Shown here in pieces: positions 1-7,452 of a stretch of 20,457 bases of DNA; position 1 is the stretch's first letter; each line of letters begins with the position of its first letter. This DNA comes from an uncultured Flavobacteriales bacterium. GTDB taxonomy: Bacteria > Bacteroidota > Bacteroidia > Palsa-965. Where the stretch lies: NCBI GenBank assembly GCA_946478675.1, contig CAMLEF010000038.1:1-20457 (forward strand). Direction: 5' to 3'. The position numbers and the translations under genes were made by a program. Under the pieces are notes generated by a model. That model saw nothing but the letters and a program-made list of their open reading frames with translations. It was not told the DNA's origin and searched no databases.

Positions 1-2593
1 AGTTCATGATGTTCGTCTTGCCGTCTTTGTCGGTCGACCAGAGATTGGAGGCCGTTTCATACGGAGAAGGCAGGAACGGAAGATCGTACTGAACATCGTA
101 ACCGTTGTGCGCGTCGTTGTTGAAGTTGATGACGGTTTGTCCGCCGAGGCCGTTGATGTCGTTGCTCAGGTCGATGCGAAGCGTATTGCGTTCCTGTGCC
201 GTACGGATGATGTTCGGTGCGGAAAGCTGGTTTTTGCAGCCTTCGTTGAATTGCATCGGGCCGGTCGACGTTGCGATCGCCATGAAACCCTGGCCGGGAG
301 CGATCATTCCGCCGTTCGGGTTGGTGACGTAGGATCCGTTTTCCTGGAGGATGAGGAAGTTGCTGTTCAGGTTGCCTGACGCAGAAAACACGGAGCTGAA
401 CTTGATCGGCGCAGCGTACGGATTGCCGACGAGGTTGTAGCCGTTGCCGGAGCCGCCTGCAGTCACGTTGATCGATTTGTTGCCGAAGTTCGGCGTGCCC
501 TTGCTGTCGTAAACCAGCGGAGCCGTGAGCTGCGTGGTGTTATCGCCCATCCACAGCATATAACCTTTGCACGAGGTAAGGGTTGTATTGAGGTTGGTAA
601 CGTTCGTGTAGGTATTGGTCGCGGTATTGTAAGTGCGTACGGAATAGAACGTCGGGCAGCAGGCATTACCATCATTACCGTTTACGCCGCTCATGTAGAA
701 ACGCGGATCCTGGTCCCAGTCGTTGAGCGTAGTTCCGCTGATGGGAGATGAAAGGTATTGCCAGTAGGCTGTGGCCGGACCGTTGATGTAGGATTGAATC
801 GTCCAGCCTGTTCCGCTCAGGGAAGCGCCGGAAGCCACGTCACCGATACGGCCGTAGTCGGTTGCGCCGTACGCCGGAAGCAGGATACCGCCGGAGCCGC
901 TGGTACCGAAAGAGCCGGTGGTAACGGTAGCAATATCGTCAATGATGATTGTGCCGGATGTTACCGCAACACCTGCGACGTTGGAAGAAGTGATGTCGTA
1001 GAATTCAGTGTTCACCGTCGTAACGATCGACTGCGCCAGCGTGCCGTTAAAGATCACATTGCCGGCCTGCGTATTGAAGAACGCGTTATCGGTCAGGTTG
1101 CCGGCGATGGAAACCGTGTAGTTGTTCGAGCTGTTGACGTTCAGCGTGCCGGTGGTAAGCGTGAGGTTGCCTAAGATATTGATCGCCGTTCCCAGCATTA
1201 CCGTTCCTGATCCGTTAACAACCACATTGCCGAAGGAAGGAGTGGATGTTGCGGTAATCGTAGTCGTGCCGGACATCGTAAAGACGACGTTACCGGCAGC
1301 AGCGGTATTCAGCGTACCTCCGTTAAAGTTGAAGGCGCTTCCGGATTGGTTGAAGTTGAAAGTGGAAATATCGAGAATGCCTGCGGTGAGCGTAGTAGCG
1401 CCATTGACGGTTTGGTTCAGCGCCAGGGTAACGGAATGACCGGGGTTATTGATGATCAGGTTGCCGAAGGTTGTGCTGGTGGAGCCGTCGATGGTTTGGT
1501 TGGTAGTTCCTCTGAAGGTAACGCTTCCGGAGGCCCCTGTGTTCAGCGTAGTGCCGTTGTTCAGCCAGGAGGCGCCTTTCTGGTTATAGGCGAACGCAGA
1601 GGGATTCAGTGTGCCGCTGCTAAGGGTGGTCGTTCCGTTTACGTTTACGTTTACGGCCAGGGTCAGTGTGCCGGAGCCCGATTTGGTAAGGTTATTAAAT
1701 GCTTCCGTAACGCTGCGGGTAATGGTTTGCGTGCCGCTTCCGTTGAAGTTGACGGTTCCCATGTTCGTGCAACTGATATTGGCATTGTTGGTCCAGTTGC
1801 CGCTAAGGTTGATCGTCTGACTTGCACAGTTCAGGGTAACACCGGAACCGATGAGCAGGTTCCCGGTAACATTCAGCGTACCGGTAGAAATGGTTTTGGT
1901 ATGTGCGGATCCGCCTGAAAGCGTAAGGTTGTTATACGCGGAAAAAAGCGTGCGGATAGTGCTGGCGCCTGGGCCGTAGTACGTAACCGTGTTGGTGGCT
2001 GCCGAACATTGGAGAACGCCGGTACCTGACGGCGACTGACCCATTGTGAGCGAGGAACCATTGGCATTGATCCAGGTGCCGGTGATGGCCAGGCCGCCTG
2101 CTGCAAGAATGACCGTTCCGTTGTTGGTGACCGTTGCGCCGCTCTGGATCTGCAGGTAGTTGGTCTTAACTATGGCTGAGCCGGCTGCAATGCTATGGGT
2201 GGAATAAAAGAACCAGTCGCCGGCCGTTCCAAAGGTCGAACTGCCGCTGATCGTTCCGGCGGCATGGAAATAAATGTTGCCGTTGCCGGTGATCGAACCA
2301 TTATTCGTGAAATTTCCGTAAATGTGGGTTTTCTTCGAGTTCAGACTAAATGTCCCACCGGAAACCGTAATCGATTTCGCGTAAACGTTAGCAACATCGT
2401 TCGTTACCGTATGGCCCGTTGTGATTATTACATCGTCGTCATTGTCGGGTATGCCATCGGCGTCAGTTCCGGTAACCGTCCAGGTAGCGGGTGCTGACCA
2501 GTTTCCTGTTGGCGCGGCCGAGGTAAAGGTTGCAGCCTGGGAAACGGATGCAGCAATACCAGCCATAAGGGTGATGAGTAATGTTTTTTTCAT
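1..2593 (-). CDS. Secreted repetitive beta-helix surface protein, 3' end outside the window
   Basis: Reading the minus strand from the ATG at 2593 gives an uninterrupted frame of 864 codons to the window edge, so the C-terminus is missing. Residues 1-20 form a classic signal peptide (MKKTLLITLMAGIAA then SVSQA, likely cut before ATF). Residues about 30-60 hold a GNWSAPATW and IPDNDDDVII segment typical of the N-terminal cap of Bacteroidetes beta-helix proteins. The middle is rich in Thr, Ser, Gly and Asn with tandem units: a G-x-V-x-F-x-G motif begins near residues 201, 279, 356, 434 and 511, a period of 77-78 residues. From about residue 590 the protein changes to a segment with WQYLSSPIS and GYNLVGNPYAAP, which in this phylum often precedes a type IX secretion sorting domain; that domain would lie off the edge. 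It is probably an outer-surface or secreted adhesin-like protein. Its ligand and any link to the polysaccharide locus are unknown. The start is supported by the signal peptide and an upstream promoter. Confidence 0.88.
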   Translation of the reverse strand, partial: MKKTLLITLMAGIAASVSQAATFTSAAPTGNWSAPATWTVTGTDADGIPDNDDDVIITTGHTVTNDVANVYAKSITVSGGTFSLNSKKTHIYGNFTNNGSITGNGNIYFHAAGTISGSSTFGTAGDWFFYSTHSIAAGSAIVKTNYLQIQSGATVTNNGTVILAAGGLAITGTWINANGSSLTMGQSPSGTGVLQCSAATNTVTYYGPGASTIRTLFSAYNNLTLSGGSAHTKTISTGTLNVTGNLLIGSGVTLNCASQTINLSGNWTNNANISCTNMGTVNFNGSGTQTITRSVTEAFNNLTKSGSGTLTLAVNVNVNGTTTLSSGTLNPSAFAYNQKGASWLNNGTTLNTGASGSVTFRGTTNQTIDGSTSTTFGNLIINNPGHSVTLALNQTVNGATTLTAGILDISTFNFNQSGSAFNFNGGTLNTAAAGNVVFTMSGTTTITATSTPSFGNVVVNGSGTVMLGTAINILGNLTLTTGTLNVNSSNNYTVSIAGNLTDNAFFNTQAGNVIFNGTLAQSIVTTVNTEFYDITSSNVAGVAVTSGTIIIDDIATVTTGSFGTSGSGGILLPAYGATDYGRIGDVASGASLSGTGWTIQSYINGPATAYWQYLSSPISGTTLNDWDQDPRFYMSGVNGNDGNACCPTFYSVRTYNTATNTYTNVTNLNTTLTSCKGYMLWMGDNTTQLTAPLVYDSKGTPNFGNKSINVTAGGSGNGYNLVGNPYAAPIKFSSVFSASGNLNSNFLILQENGSYVTNPNGGMIAPGQGFMAIATSTGPMQFNEGCKNQLSAPNIIRTAQERNTLRIDLSNDINGLGGQTVINFNNDAHNGYDVQYDLPFLPSPYETASNLWSTDKDGKTNIMN
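1022..1993 (-). repeat. Five tandem ~77-78-residue repeat units within the beta-helix protein
   Basis: The G-x-V-x-F-x-G motif, or its variant NTVTYYG, begins on the minus strand at 1993, 1759, 1528, 1294 and 1063. The spacings are 234, 231, 234 and 231 nt. Each motif is followed by Q-T-I or a related triplet (STIRT, QTITR, QTIDG, TTITA, QSIVT), then a F-x-N/D-h segment. The units are diverged at DNA level, so they look old rather than recently amplified. The coordinates span the motif positions; the last unit extends some way to lower coordinates. Confidence 0.75.
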
Positions 2594-2617
2594 ACGCGAC
2601 AATTTTACGGGCCCTAA

Positions 2618-2648
2618 CAAAAATAAGCAAAGAGGATGGGTTCTGCAA
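2618..2648 (-). promoter_or_regulatory. Bacteroidetes-type promoter of the beta-helix protein
   Basis: On the minus strand there is a TATTTTTG box at 2625-2618, matching the TAnnTTTG -7 consensus. A TTG at 2648-2646 lies 20 nt upstream, as expected for the -33 element. Transcription would start near 2612, giving a leader of about 20 nt before the ATG at 2593. This is the best promoter match in the window. Confidence 0.6.
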
Positions 2649-2653
2649 CCCAT
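2636..2653. promoter_or_regulatory. Perfect 7-bp inverted repeat, candidate operator
   Basis: ATGGGTT (2636-2642), spacer CTGC, then AACCCAT (2647-2653) form a perfect inverted repeat. It overlaps the -33 element of the minus-strand promoter and lies about 28 bp upstream of the tyrosine-kinase start. No T-run follows on either side at terminator distance, so an operator for a dimeric regulator is more likely than a terminator. The binding protein is unknown. Confidence 0.4.
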
Positions 2654-2681
2654 AATCTGAAAATACCTATTTTTATGCACT

Positions 2682-5078
2682 ATGGCGGAAAAGGCTATTG
2701 TATCAGCCCAGGACATACAGGCTTTACTTCGGATTGTCAGGAAAAATTGGTGGATTACGGTCGTTCTCGTCGGGCTCTGCTTTTTGGCGGGCTATCTCTA
2801 TTCTTACAAGCTGACCAACATTTACGCGGCCCAGTGCCAGATTCTCATCAAATCCAACGATGAGTACAATTCTTCGAGCCTGATCTCGGATAATTCATTC
2901 TACGGGAATACCTATAAGACCTACGTTGACAATTCCAATGAGAAGCGCGTGATCATGTCGTACGATATGATCCAGAATGCGCTGGACCGGCTGGATTTTT
3001 ACGTTTCCTATTACCTCGTCGGACGATTACGTACCGAAGAAGTTTTCTCCGGCGTTCCGTTCCACGTCAAGGTCAATCTGATGAACAAGGAGCTCGTCGG
3101 GCAGAATATTTCCTTCAGGATACTCAGTAACGACGATTTCGAGATCAGCTATACCCGGAAGGACGCGATCCGGAAAGTAAAAGGCCGTTACAACCAGCCG
3201 CTGACGAATATCGATATGGACATCGTGGTGACGAAGAATCCTCGTTTCTCCCCGGCCCAGCTGAAAAACCTCGCGTCGATCGAGTACATTTTTGTATACC
3301 AGGACCGTGCTGCTGTCGTAAGCCGTGTGCAGACCGCGCTCCGTGTGGATAACCCGGATTACACCAATATTCTCCAGCTCTCGCTGACCGACGTCGTGCC
3401 CGAACGCGCGGCAATGTTCCTCGATACGCTGGCGCAGGTCTATATTGAAAGCACGCTGCAGTCAAATTATGAAATCAATAAGAATACACTTTATTTTATC
3501 GACAAGCAGAAGGATGAAGTGACAAGGATACTCAACGCGATCGAAGATACGCTGACCGATTACCGCGAGAAAAACAAGATCCTTAATCTTTCCCAGCAGG
3601 GCGAGCAGTATTTCGAACAGTACATTTCCTTCGATAATACGAAACGTAGTCTCCAGTTACAACTGGGCGCTCTCGAAGACCTGGAGCGATACATTATCGA
3701 AGATAAGGATCCGAAGTTCCTGCCGCCTTCGATGTACGTGCTTTCCAACGATCTTTTCCTCCAGAAAAGCACGGAAGAGCTGTACAAGATGCAGCTGACC
3801 CGTAACGAGAACCTGAGCCTCGCCACGAGCAAGAACTACATTATGCGCCAGCTCGATCAGCGGATCGACTCGGTAAAGGCGGATCTGCTCACGTATATCG
3901 GTAACGCCAAAAACGCAACGGTCGATCGCATGAATCTTGTGCAGACGCAGATCGATACGTCTATCCAGGAGATCACCGGCATCCCGCACAAAGAACGCGG
4001 ACTGAACAATATCCGCCGTATGCAGAAGGTGAACGAGGACATGTATATGTTCCTGCTCCAGAAGCACGCGAACACACTCATCGCGCGGGCCAGCATCCTG
4101 CCGCAAACGAAAGTGATCGAACGGGCGAGGGTGACTGGGATTGTCAGTCCGAACCGGCCGAAGATTTATTACATTTCTATCGGTATTGCGGTACTTCTTT
4201 CGCTGGTCATCATCGTGGTGCGCGTGATGTTCTATACAAGGGTCGAATCGTACGAAGAGCTGAAAGCGATTACGAATCTGCCGATTGTCGGCGAAATCGT
4301 TTATTCCAAATTGCTTAATGAGCTGAAGATCGTGGTGGAACACGAGCCCAAATCGGCGCTGGCGGAATCGTTCCGTACCATTCGCACGAACCTGCAATAC
4401 ATGCTGCCCGAACACCAGCGCGGGATGATCGTGATCACTTCGAACAACCCCGGGGAGGGAAAAACGTTCTGTTCGCTGAACCTCGCCGCCATCCTCGCGA
4501 AAAGCGACAAGCGCGTTATTTTGCTTGAGCTTGACCTGCACAAGCCCCGCGTACAAAAAGGTCTTGGCATGGAAGCGACAAGCGGGATCAGCACCTACGT
4601 GATCGGCAAAAGCACTGTTGAGGAGATCATTCACCTGACGACCATCGATAACCTGTCTGTTATTCTTTCCGGGCCGCTTCCGCCGAATCCGTCGGAGATC
4701 ATTGTTTCCAGGAAGATCCGCGAACTGCTCGAATATTGCCGCGAACATTACGACATCGTTATCGTGGATACGCCGCCGATCGGTCTTATTTCCGATGCGC
4801 TCGTACTGATGAAGCTTTCCGATGTCAATCTCTTCGTGCTCAATACGCGCCTGGCTTATCGCAGCAGCGTAAATAACGCGCAGGAAATCGCCGAGATGAA
4901 CAAGCTGACGAATTTCGCCTTTATTCTCAACGGTGTTAAGCGGAAGCGCTCGCGCTACTATTACAACCGTTACGGCTATGGCTACAGCTATGGTACGTAT
5001 GGCTCGGGTTACGGCGGCTACGGCTCTTACGGCAGTTACGGTTACGGCGACCAGCCCCGGAAGAAACGGGATAAATAA
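2682..5078 (+). CDS. Wzc-like polysaccharide co-polymerase / tyrosine autokinase
   Basis: This 798-residue inner-membrane protein fuses a chain-length-determinant (Wzz) domain with a bacterial tyrosine kinase, the usual Wzc architecture. Membrane segments lie at about 23-42 and 496-517, flanking a periplasmic region with long helical stretches (about 260-460). A Pro-containing SPNRPK sits just before the second segment. The cytoplasmic part has the conserved AESFRTIRTN (561-570), Walker A NNPGEGKT (588-595), Walker A' LLELDLHKP (614-622) and Walker B IVIVDTPP (692-699). The tail from 759 carries 13 tyrosines in a Gly/Tyr/Ser-rich stretch, the expected autophosphorylation cluster. Family members control polysaccharide polymerisation and export through cycles of autophosphorylation. 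It opens the plus-strand locus, so a role in export of the glycan made here is likely. No cognate phosphatase or Wza-type exporter is in the window. The ATG at 2682 is well placed at the head of the first transmembrane region; no clear Shine-Dalgarno is seen. Confidence 0.93.
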   Translation: MAEKAIVSAQDIQALLRIVRKNWWITVVLVGLCFLAGYLYSYKLTNIYAAQCQILIKSNDEYNSSSLISDNSFYGNTYKTYVDNSNEKRVIMSYDMIQNALDRLDFYVSYYLVGRLRTEEVFSGVPFHVKVNLMNKELVGQNISFRILSNDDFEISYTRKDAIRKVKGRYNQPLTNIDMDIVVTKNPRFSPAQLKNLASIEYIFVYQDRAAVVSRVQTALRVDNPDYTNILQLSLTDVVPERAAMFLDTLAQVYIESTLQSNYEINKNTLYFIDKQKDEVTRILNAIEDTLTDYREKNKILNLSQQGEQYFEQYISFDNTKRSLQLQLGALEDLERYIIEDKDPKFLPPSMYVLSNDLFLQKSTEELYKMQLTRNENLSLATSKNYIMRQLDQRIDSVKADLLTYIGNAKNATVDRMNLVQTQIDTSIQEITGIPHKERGLNNIRRMQKVNEDMYMFLLQKHANTLIARASILPQTKVIERARVTGIVSPNRPKIYYISIGIAVLLSLVIIVVRVMFYTRVESYEELKAITNLPIVGEIVYSKLLNELKIVVEHEPKSALAESFRTIRTNLQYMLPEHQRGMIVITSNNPGEGKTFCSLNLAAILAKSDKRVILLELDLHKPRVQKGLGMEATSGISTYVIGKSTVEEIIHLTTIDNLSVILSGPLPPNPSEIIVSRKIRELLEYCREHYDIVIVDTPPIGLISDALVLMKLSDVNLFVLNTRLAYRSSVNNAQEIAEMNKLTNFAFILNGVKRKRSRYYYNRYGYGYSYGTYGSGYGGYGSYGSYGYGDQPRKKRDK

Positions 5079-5121
5079 GCTATTCCGCGATTTTATTCCG
5101 TGATCTGCATCTTCCTGCGGG

Positions 5122-5142
5122 TATCTTTTTTTTCGTTTTTTT
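5122..5142 (+). promoter_or_regulatory. T-rich tract with weak TATCTTTT box upstream of the oxidoreductase
   Basis: The 89-nt gap after the kinase holds TATCTTTT at 5122-5129 inside a T-rich run reaching 5142, about 26 nt before the next start. It resembles the TAnnTTTG box with the last base changed. I see no convincing stem before the T-run, so a terminator is not supported. It may be a weak promoter. Confidence 0.25.
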
Positions 5143-5167
5143 AAGCCCGAAATCAGCAGGCGTAATT

Positions 5168-6523
5168 ATGGCACAGAAAACTTACATCATTATTGGCGGC
5201 GGTTTATCCGGGGCGCTGGTGGCTTTGAATCTCGTGCGGAGCAATAAGGACGCCCAGATCGTGCTCATCGAAAAGAACCCGGGAATGCTGGGACGCGGCG
5301 TCGCCTATCACCACGATTTTACGCACCAGCCGCTGAATGTCGTGGCCGGTGGCATGAGCCTGTTTCCTTCCGAACCGGATCATTTTGTAAAATGGCTGCG
5401 CGCAAATCATTTTCGTTATCGTCACCTGCTGCCCGACGTTTATCCCAAAGTTTTTGTCCCGCGGAAAATTTTCGGTGATTATATCGTCGAACATCTTGAT
5501 GCCGCGCACCACGAAGCCCGCGGACGTTTCCAGATCCGCATCGACGAAGTAACTTCTATTCAACCTTCGAATGGCCGCCATCTTGTTTGCCTGGAATCGG
5601 GCGTCGAACTTTCGGCCGAACACGTCATTCTTGCGCTGGGAAATTTCCCGCCGGCCGATCTTTTCAGCGACACGGATCCGTTGAACCGCGACCCGCGTTA
5701 TTTCTCCAATCCCTGGACCGATCGCATTTACAGCGACATTTCCGGCCATGAAAATATCCTGCTCGTCGGCACCGGTCTCACGGCGGTTGACGTGGTGCTG
5801 GGATTGAAGCTGCGCGGTTTTCGCGGGAAGATCACGATGATTTCGCGGCGCGGGCGACTGCCGTTGTCGCACAATCTTTCGGCCGATCCTGTGACGCTCG
5901 CGTATCCCGGGCACCTGCATCCGCGTGAAGCCTATTTCTGGATCCGCGCGCGTATGAAGGAATTCCGCAACCTTCCCTGGACGGCGGTGATCGATGGGCT
6001 GCGGCCGATCACGCAGCAGTTCTGGCAATCGTGGAGCATTACCGAGAAACGTTATTTCATGCGACGCATCCGCCCGTTCTGGGAAGTGGCGCGTCACCGT
6101 ATCCCGGCCGCGTCGTCGTATACGCTGAGCGAGCTTGCGGCTGCCGGGTATCTTTCCATCGGCAAGGGTGAGGTTCGCAGCGCAAAAGCAACGGAAGGCG
6201 GACTGCAGGTTGATTACATGATGAACGACGAGAAATTGTCGGGCACGTTCCAGAAGCTCATCAACTGCACGGGACCGGAATCGAATTTCCGCAAGCTGCG
6301 TTTCCCGCTGATCCGCGACCTGATGGAGCGCGGGCTGGTAGCAGCCGATGAGCTCGGGCTGGGCATCAACTGTGCTGCCGACGGAAAAATTCTCGATGCC
6401 TCCGGGAAAGAAGTGCCGGGGCTCTGGTGCATCGGGCCGATGCGCAAAGCGGTGCTCTGGGAAACCACGGCCATCCGCGAATTGCGCGAACAGGCGGCGG
6501 CGTTTGCGGTAGCGTCGCGCTGA
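5168..6523 (+). CDS. FAD/NAD(P)-binding oxidoreductase (COG4529/YdhS-like)
   Basis: This 451-residue soluble flavoprotein has an N-terminal Rossmann FAD motif, IIIGGGLSG (7-15), with the acidic end of the second strand at IVLIEKN (31-37). A LNVVAGGMSLFPSEPDHFVKW segment (56-76) follows, the hallmark of the uncharacterised NAD(P)/FAD-binding family typified by YdhS. A second dinucleotide motif, LLVGTGLTAVD, lies at 198-208, and NCTGPESN plus a C-terminal GLWCIGPMRKAVLWETTAIREL complete the pattern. The substrate is unknown for the family. It sits between the export kinase and the ABC exporter genes on the same strand, which suggests a role in modifying a sugar, lipid carrier or polymer, but that is inference from position only. 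No signal peptide or membrane segment is visible, so it should act in the cytoplasm. Confidence 0.85.
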   Translation: MAQKTYIIIGGGLSGALVALNLVRSNKDAQIVLIEKNPGMLGRGVAYHHDFTHQPLNVVAGGMSLFPSEPDHFVKWLRANHFRYRHLLPDVYPKVFVPRKIFGDYIVEHLDAAHHEARGRFQIRIDEVTSIQPSNGRHLVCLESGVELSAEHVILALGNFPPADLFSDTDPLNRDPRYFSNPWTDRIYSDISGHENILLVGTGLTAVDVVLGLKLRGFRGKITMISRRGRLPLSHNLSADPVTLAYPGHLHPREAYFWIRARMKEFRNLPWTAVIDGLRPITQQFWQSWSITEKRYFMRRIRPFWEVARHRIPAASSYTLSELAAAGYLSIGKGEVRSAKATEGGLQVDYMMNDEKLSGTFQKLINCTGPESNFRKLRFPLIRDLMERGLVAADELGLGINCAADGKILDASGKEVPGLWCIGPMRKAVLWETTAIRELREQAAAFAVASR

Positions 6524-6551
6524 GGATTCCGATCCAAGGTTATTCTTTTTC

Positions 6552-6559
6552 TATCTTTG
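6552..6559 (+). promoter_or_regulatory. TATCTTTG promoter box upstream of the exporter genes
   Basis: TATCTTTG exactly fits the Bacteroidetes -7 consensus TAnnTTTG. It lies 16 nt before the permease ATG at 6576, inside the 52-nt gap after the oxidoreductase. No good TTG -33 element is seen at the right distance, so the call rests on the -7 box and position. Confidence 0.4.
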
Positions 6560-6575
6560 AGAGAAGCTGTGAAGT

Positions 6576-7451
6576 ATGCGTGATGTGAACGCCCATTCGG
6601 AAAATGAACTCCCGGTCAGGATTTACGCTTCGGGAGAAAATTTCGGCATTGTAAAAACCCTGCGTAGTTTTTTCCGCGAATTTTCTGCGGCGCATGCACT
6701 CGGCTATCGCTTTGCAGAACGGAATCTCCGGGCACGCTACCGTCAAAGCGTCTTAGGGATTTTCTGGGCATTTCTTTCCCCGATCGCCACGTCGCTCATC
6801 TGGATCATCCTGTATAAATCGGGCGTAGTCAGCATGAAAACGGTCGGCGTTCCTTACCCGCTGTTCGTGCTCACCGGCACCATGTGCTGGTCCATCTTTG
6901 CGAATGCGATCCTGCTGCCGATGCAAACACTGCAGGCGAACCGGAGCATCCTGGTTAAAATTAATTTCCCGAGAGAAGCGTTGCTGGTCAATGCCTTTTA
7001 CGAGATACTGTTCACGACTGCGGTTGCGATCATTATTATTGTTGCCGAGCTGCTGATCTTTCGCGTTCCGCTGGACTGGCACATGCTGCTGTTCGTTCCT
7101 GCGATGTTCCTGCTCATCTTCCTCGGCATGGCGATCGGGCTGACCCTTTTGCCGCTGTCGATCCTTTACAAAGACGTGCAATTCGCCTTGCCTGCATTGT
7201 TGCAATTCGCCATGTATCTTACGCCCGTGGTTTACGCCAAACCAATTTATAGTGGTGCAACGCGTATCCTGGCTTTCAATCCTGTTACGCCGGTGCTGAC
7301 CAGCGCACGATCCTGGTTGCTGGGGCTTGATATGGCGGCCCCGGCCTGGCAATTGCTGCTTATCGCTTCCTGCACAGCGGTTGTGCTGTTTTTCGGGATC
7401 CTTCTCCAGCGGATCTCAGTAGCGATTCTCATTGAACGAATGGGCAGCTGA
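6576..7451 (+). CDS. wzm: ABC-2 type polysaccharide exporter permease (Wzm-like)
   Basis: At 291 residues this is the usual size for Wzm/KpsM/TagG permeases. The cytoplasmic N-terminus leads into LGYRFAERNLRARYRQSVLGIFWAF, the conserved amphipathic entry seen in this family. About six hydrophobic segments follow, for example at FLSPIATSLIWIILY, YPLFVLTGTMCWSIF and a C-terminal LLLIASCTAVVLFFGILL. The conserved LPALLQFAMYLTPVVY segment near residue 210 is also typical. The protein forms the inner-membrane channel that moves lipid-linked polysaccharide to the periplasm, working with the ATPase encoded directly downstream. Its TGA is followed after one base by the ATPase ATG (TGATATG), so the two are probably translationally coupled. 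Confidence 0.92.
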   Translation: MRDVNAHSENELPVRIYASGENFGIVKTLRSFFREFSAAHALGYRFAERNLRARYRQSVLGIFWAFLSPIATSLIWIILYKSGVVSMKTVGVPYPLFVLTGTMCWSIFANAILLPMQTLQANRSILVKINFPREALLVNAFYEILFTTAVAIIIIVAELLIFRVPLDWHMLLFVPAMFLLIFLGMAIGLTLLPLSILYKDVQFALPALLQFAMYLTPVVYAKPIYSGATRILAFNPVTPVLTSARSWLLGLDMAAPAWQLLLIASCTAVVLFFGILLQRISVAILIERMGS

Positions 7452-7452
7452 T

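Noticed and set aside
758..1918. Plus-strand open frames opposite the beta-helix protein
   Set aside because: They are shadows of the Gly/Thr/Asn-rich repeats; the minus strand has a signal peptide, promoter and continuous 864-codon frame.
1022..1993. Repeat region as a CRISPR array
   Set aside because: The period of about 232 nt lies inside a continuous coding frame and the repeats are diverged; there are no short identical repeats with unique spacers.
2668..2675. TATTTTTA as a promoter for the tyrosine kinase
   Set aside because: It lacks the final G, has no TTG at the -33 distance and ends only 6 nt before the ATG; too weak to list as a promoter.
3657..4748. Minus-strand open frame (363 codons) opposite the tyrosine kinase
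   Set aside because: The sense strand encodes unambiguous kinase motifs here; the antisense product has no motif and biased composition.
5204..6097. Minus-strand open frame (297 codons) opposite the flavoprotein
   Set aside because: The sense strand has both dinucleotide-binding motifs; the antisense frame has no recognisable feature.
6524..6550. Possible terminator after the flavoprotein (GGAT, TCCG, ATCC, then a T-rich stretch)
   Set aside because: The stem is only 4 bp and the T-run is about ten bases further on and interrupted, so termination is not supported.
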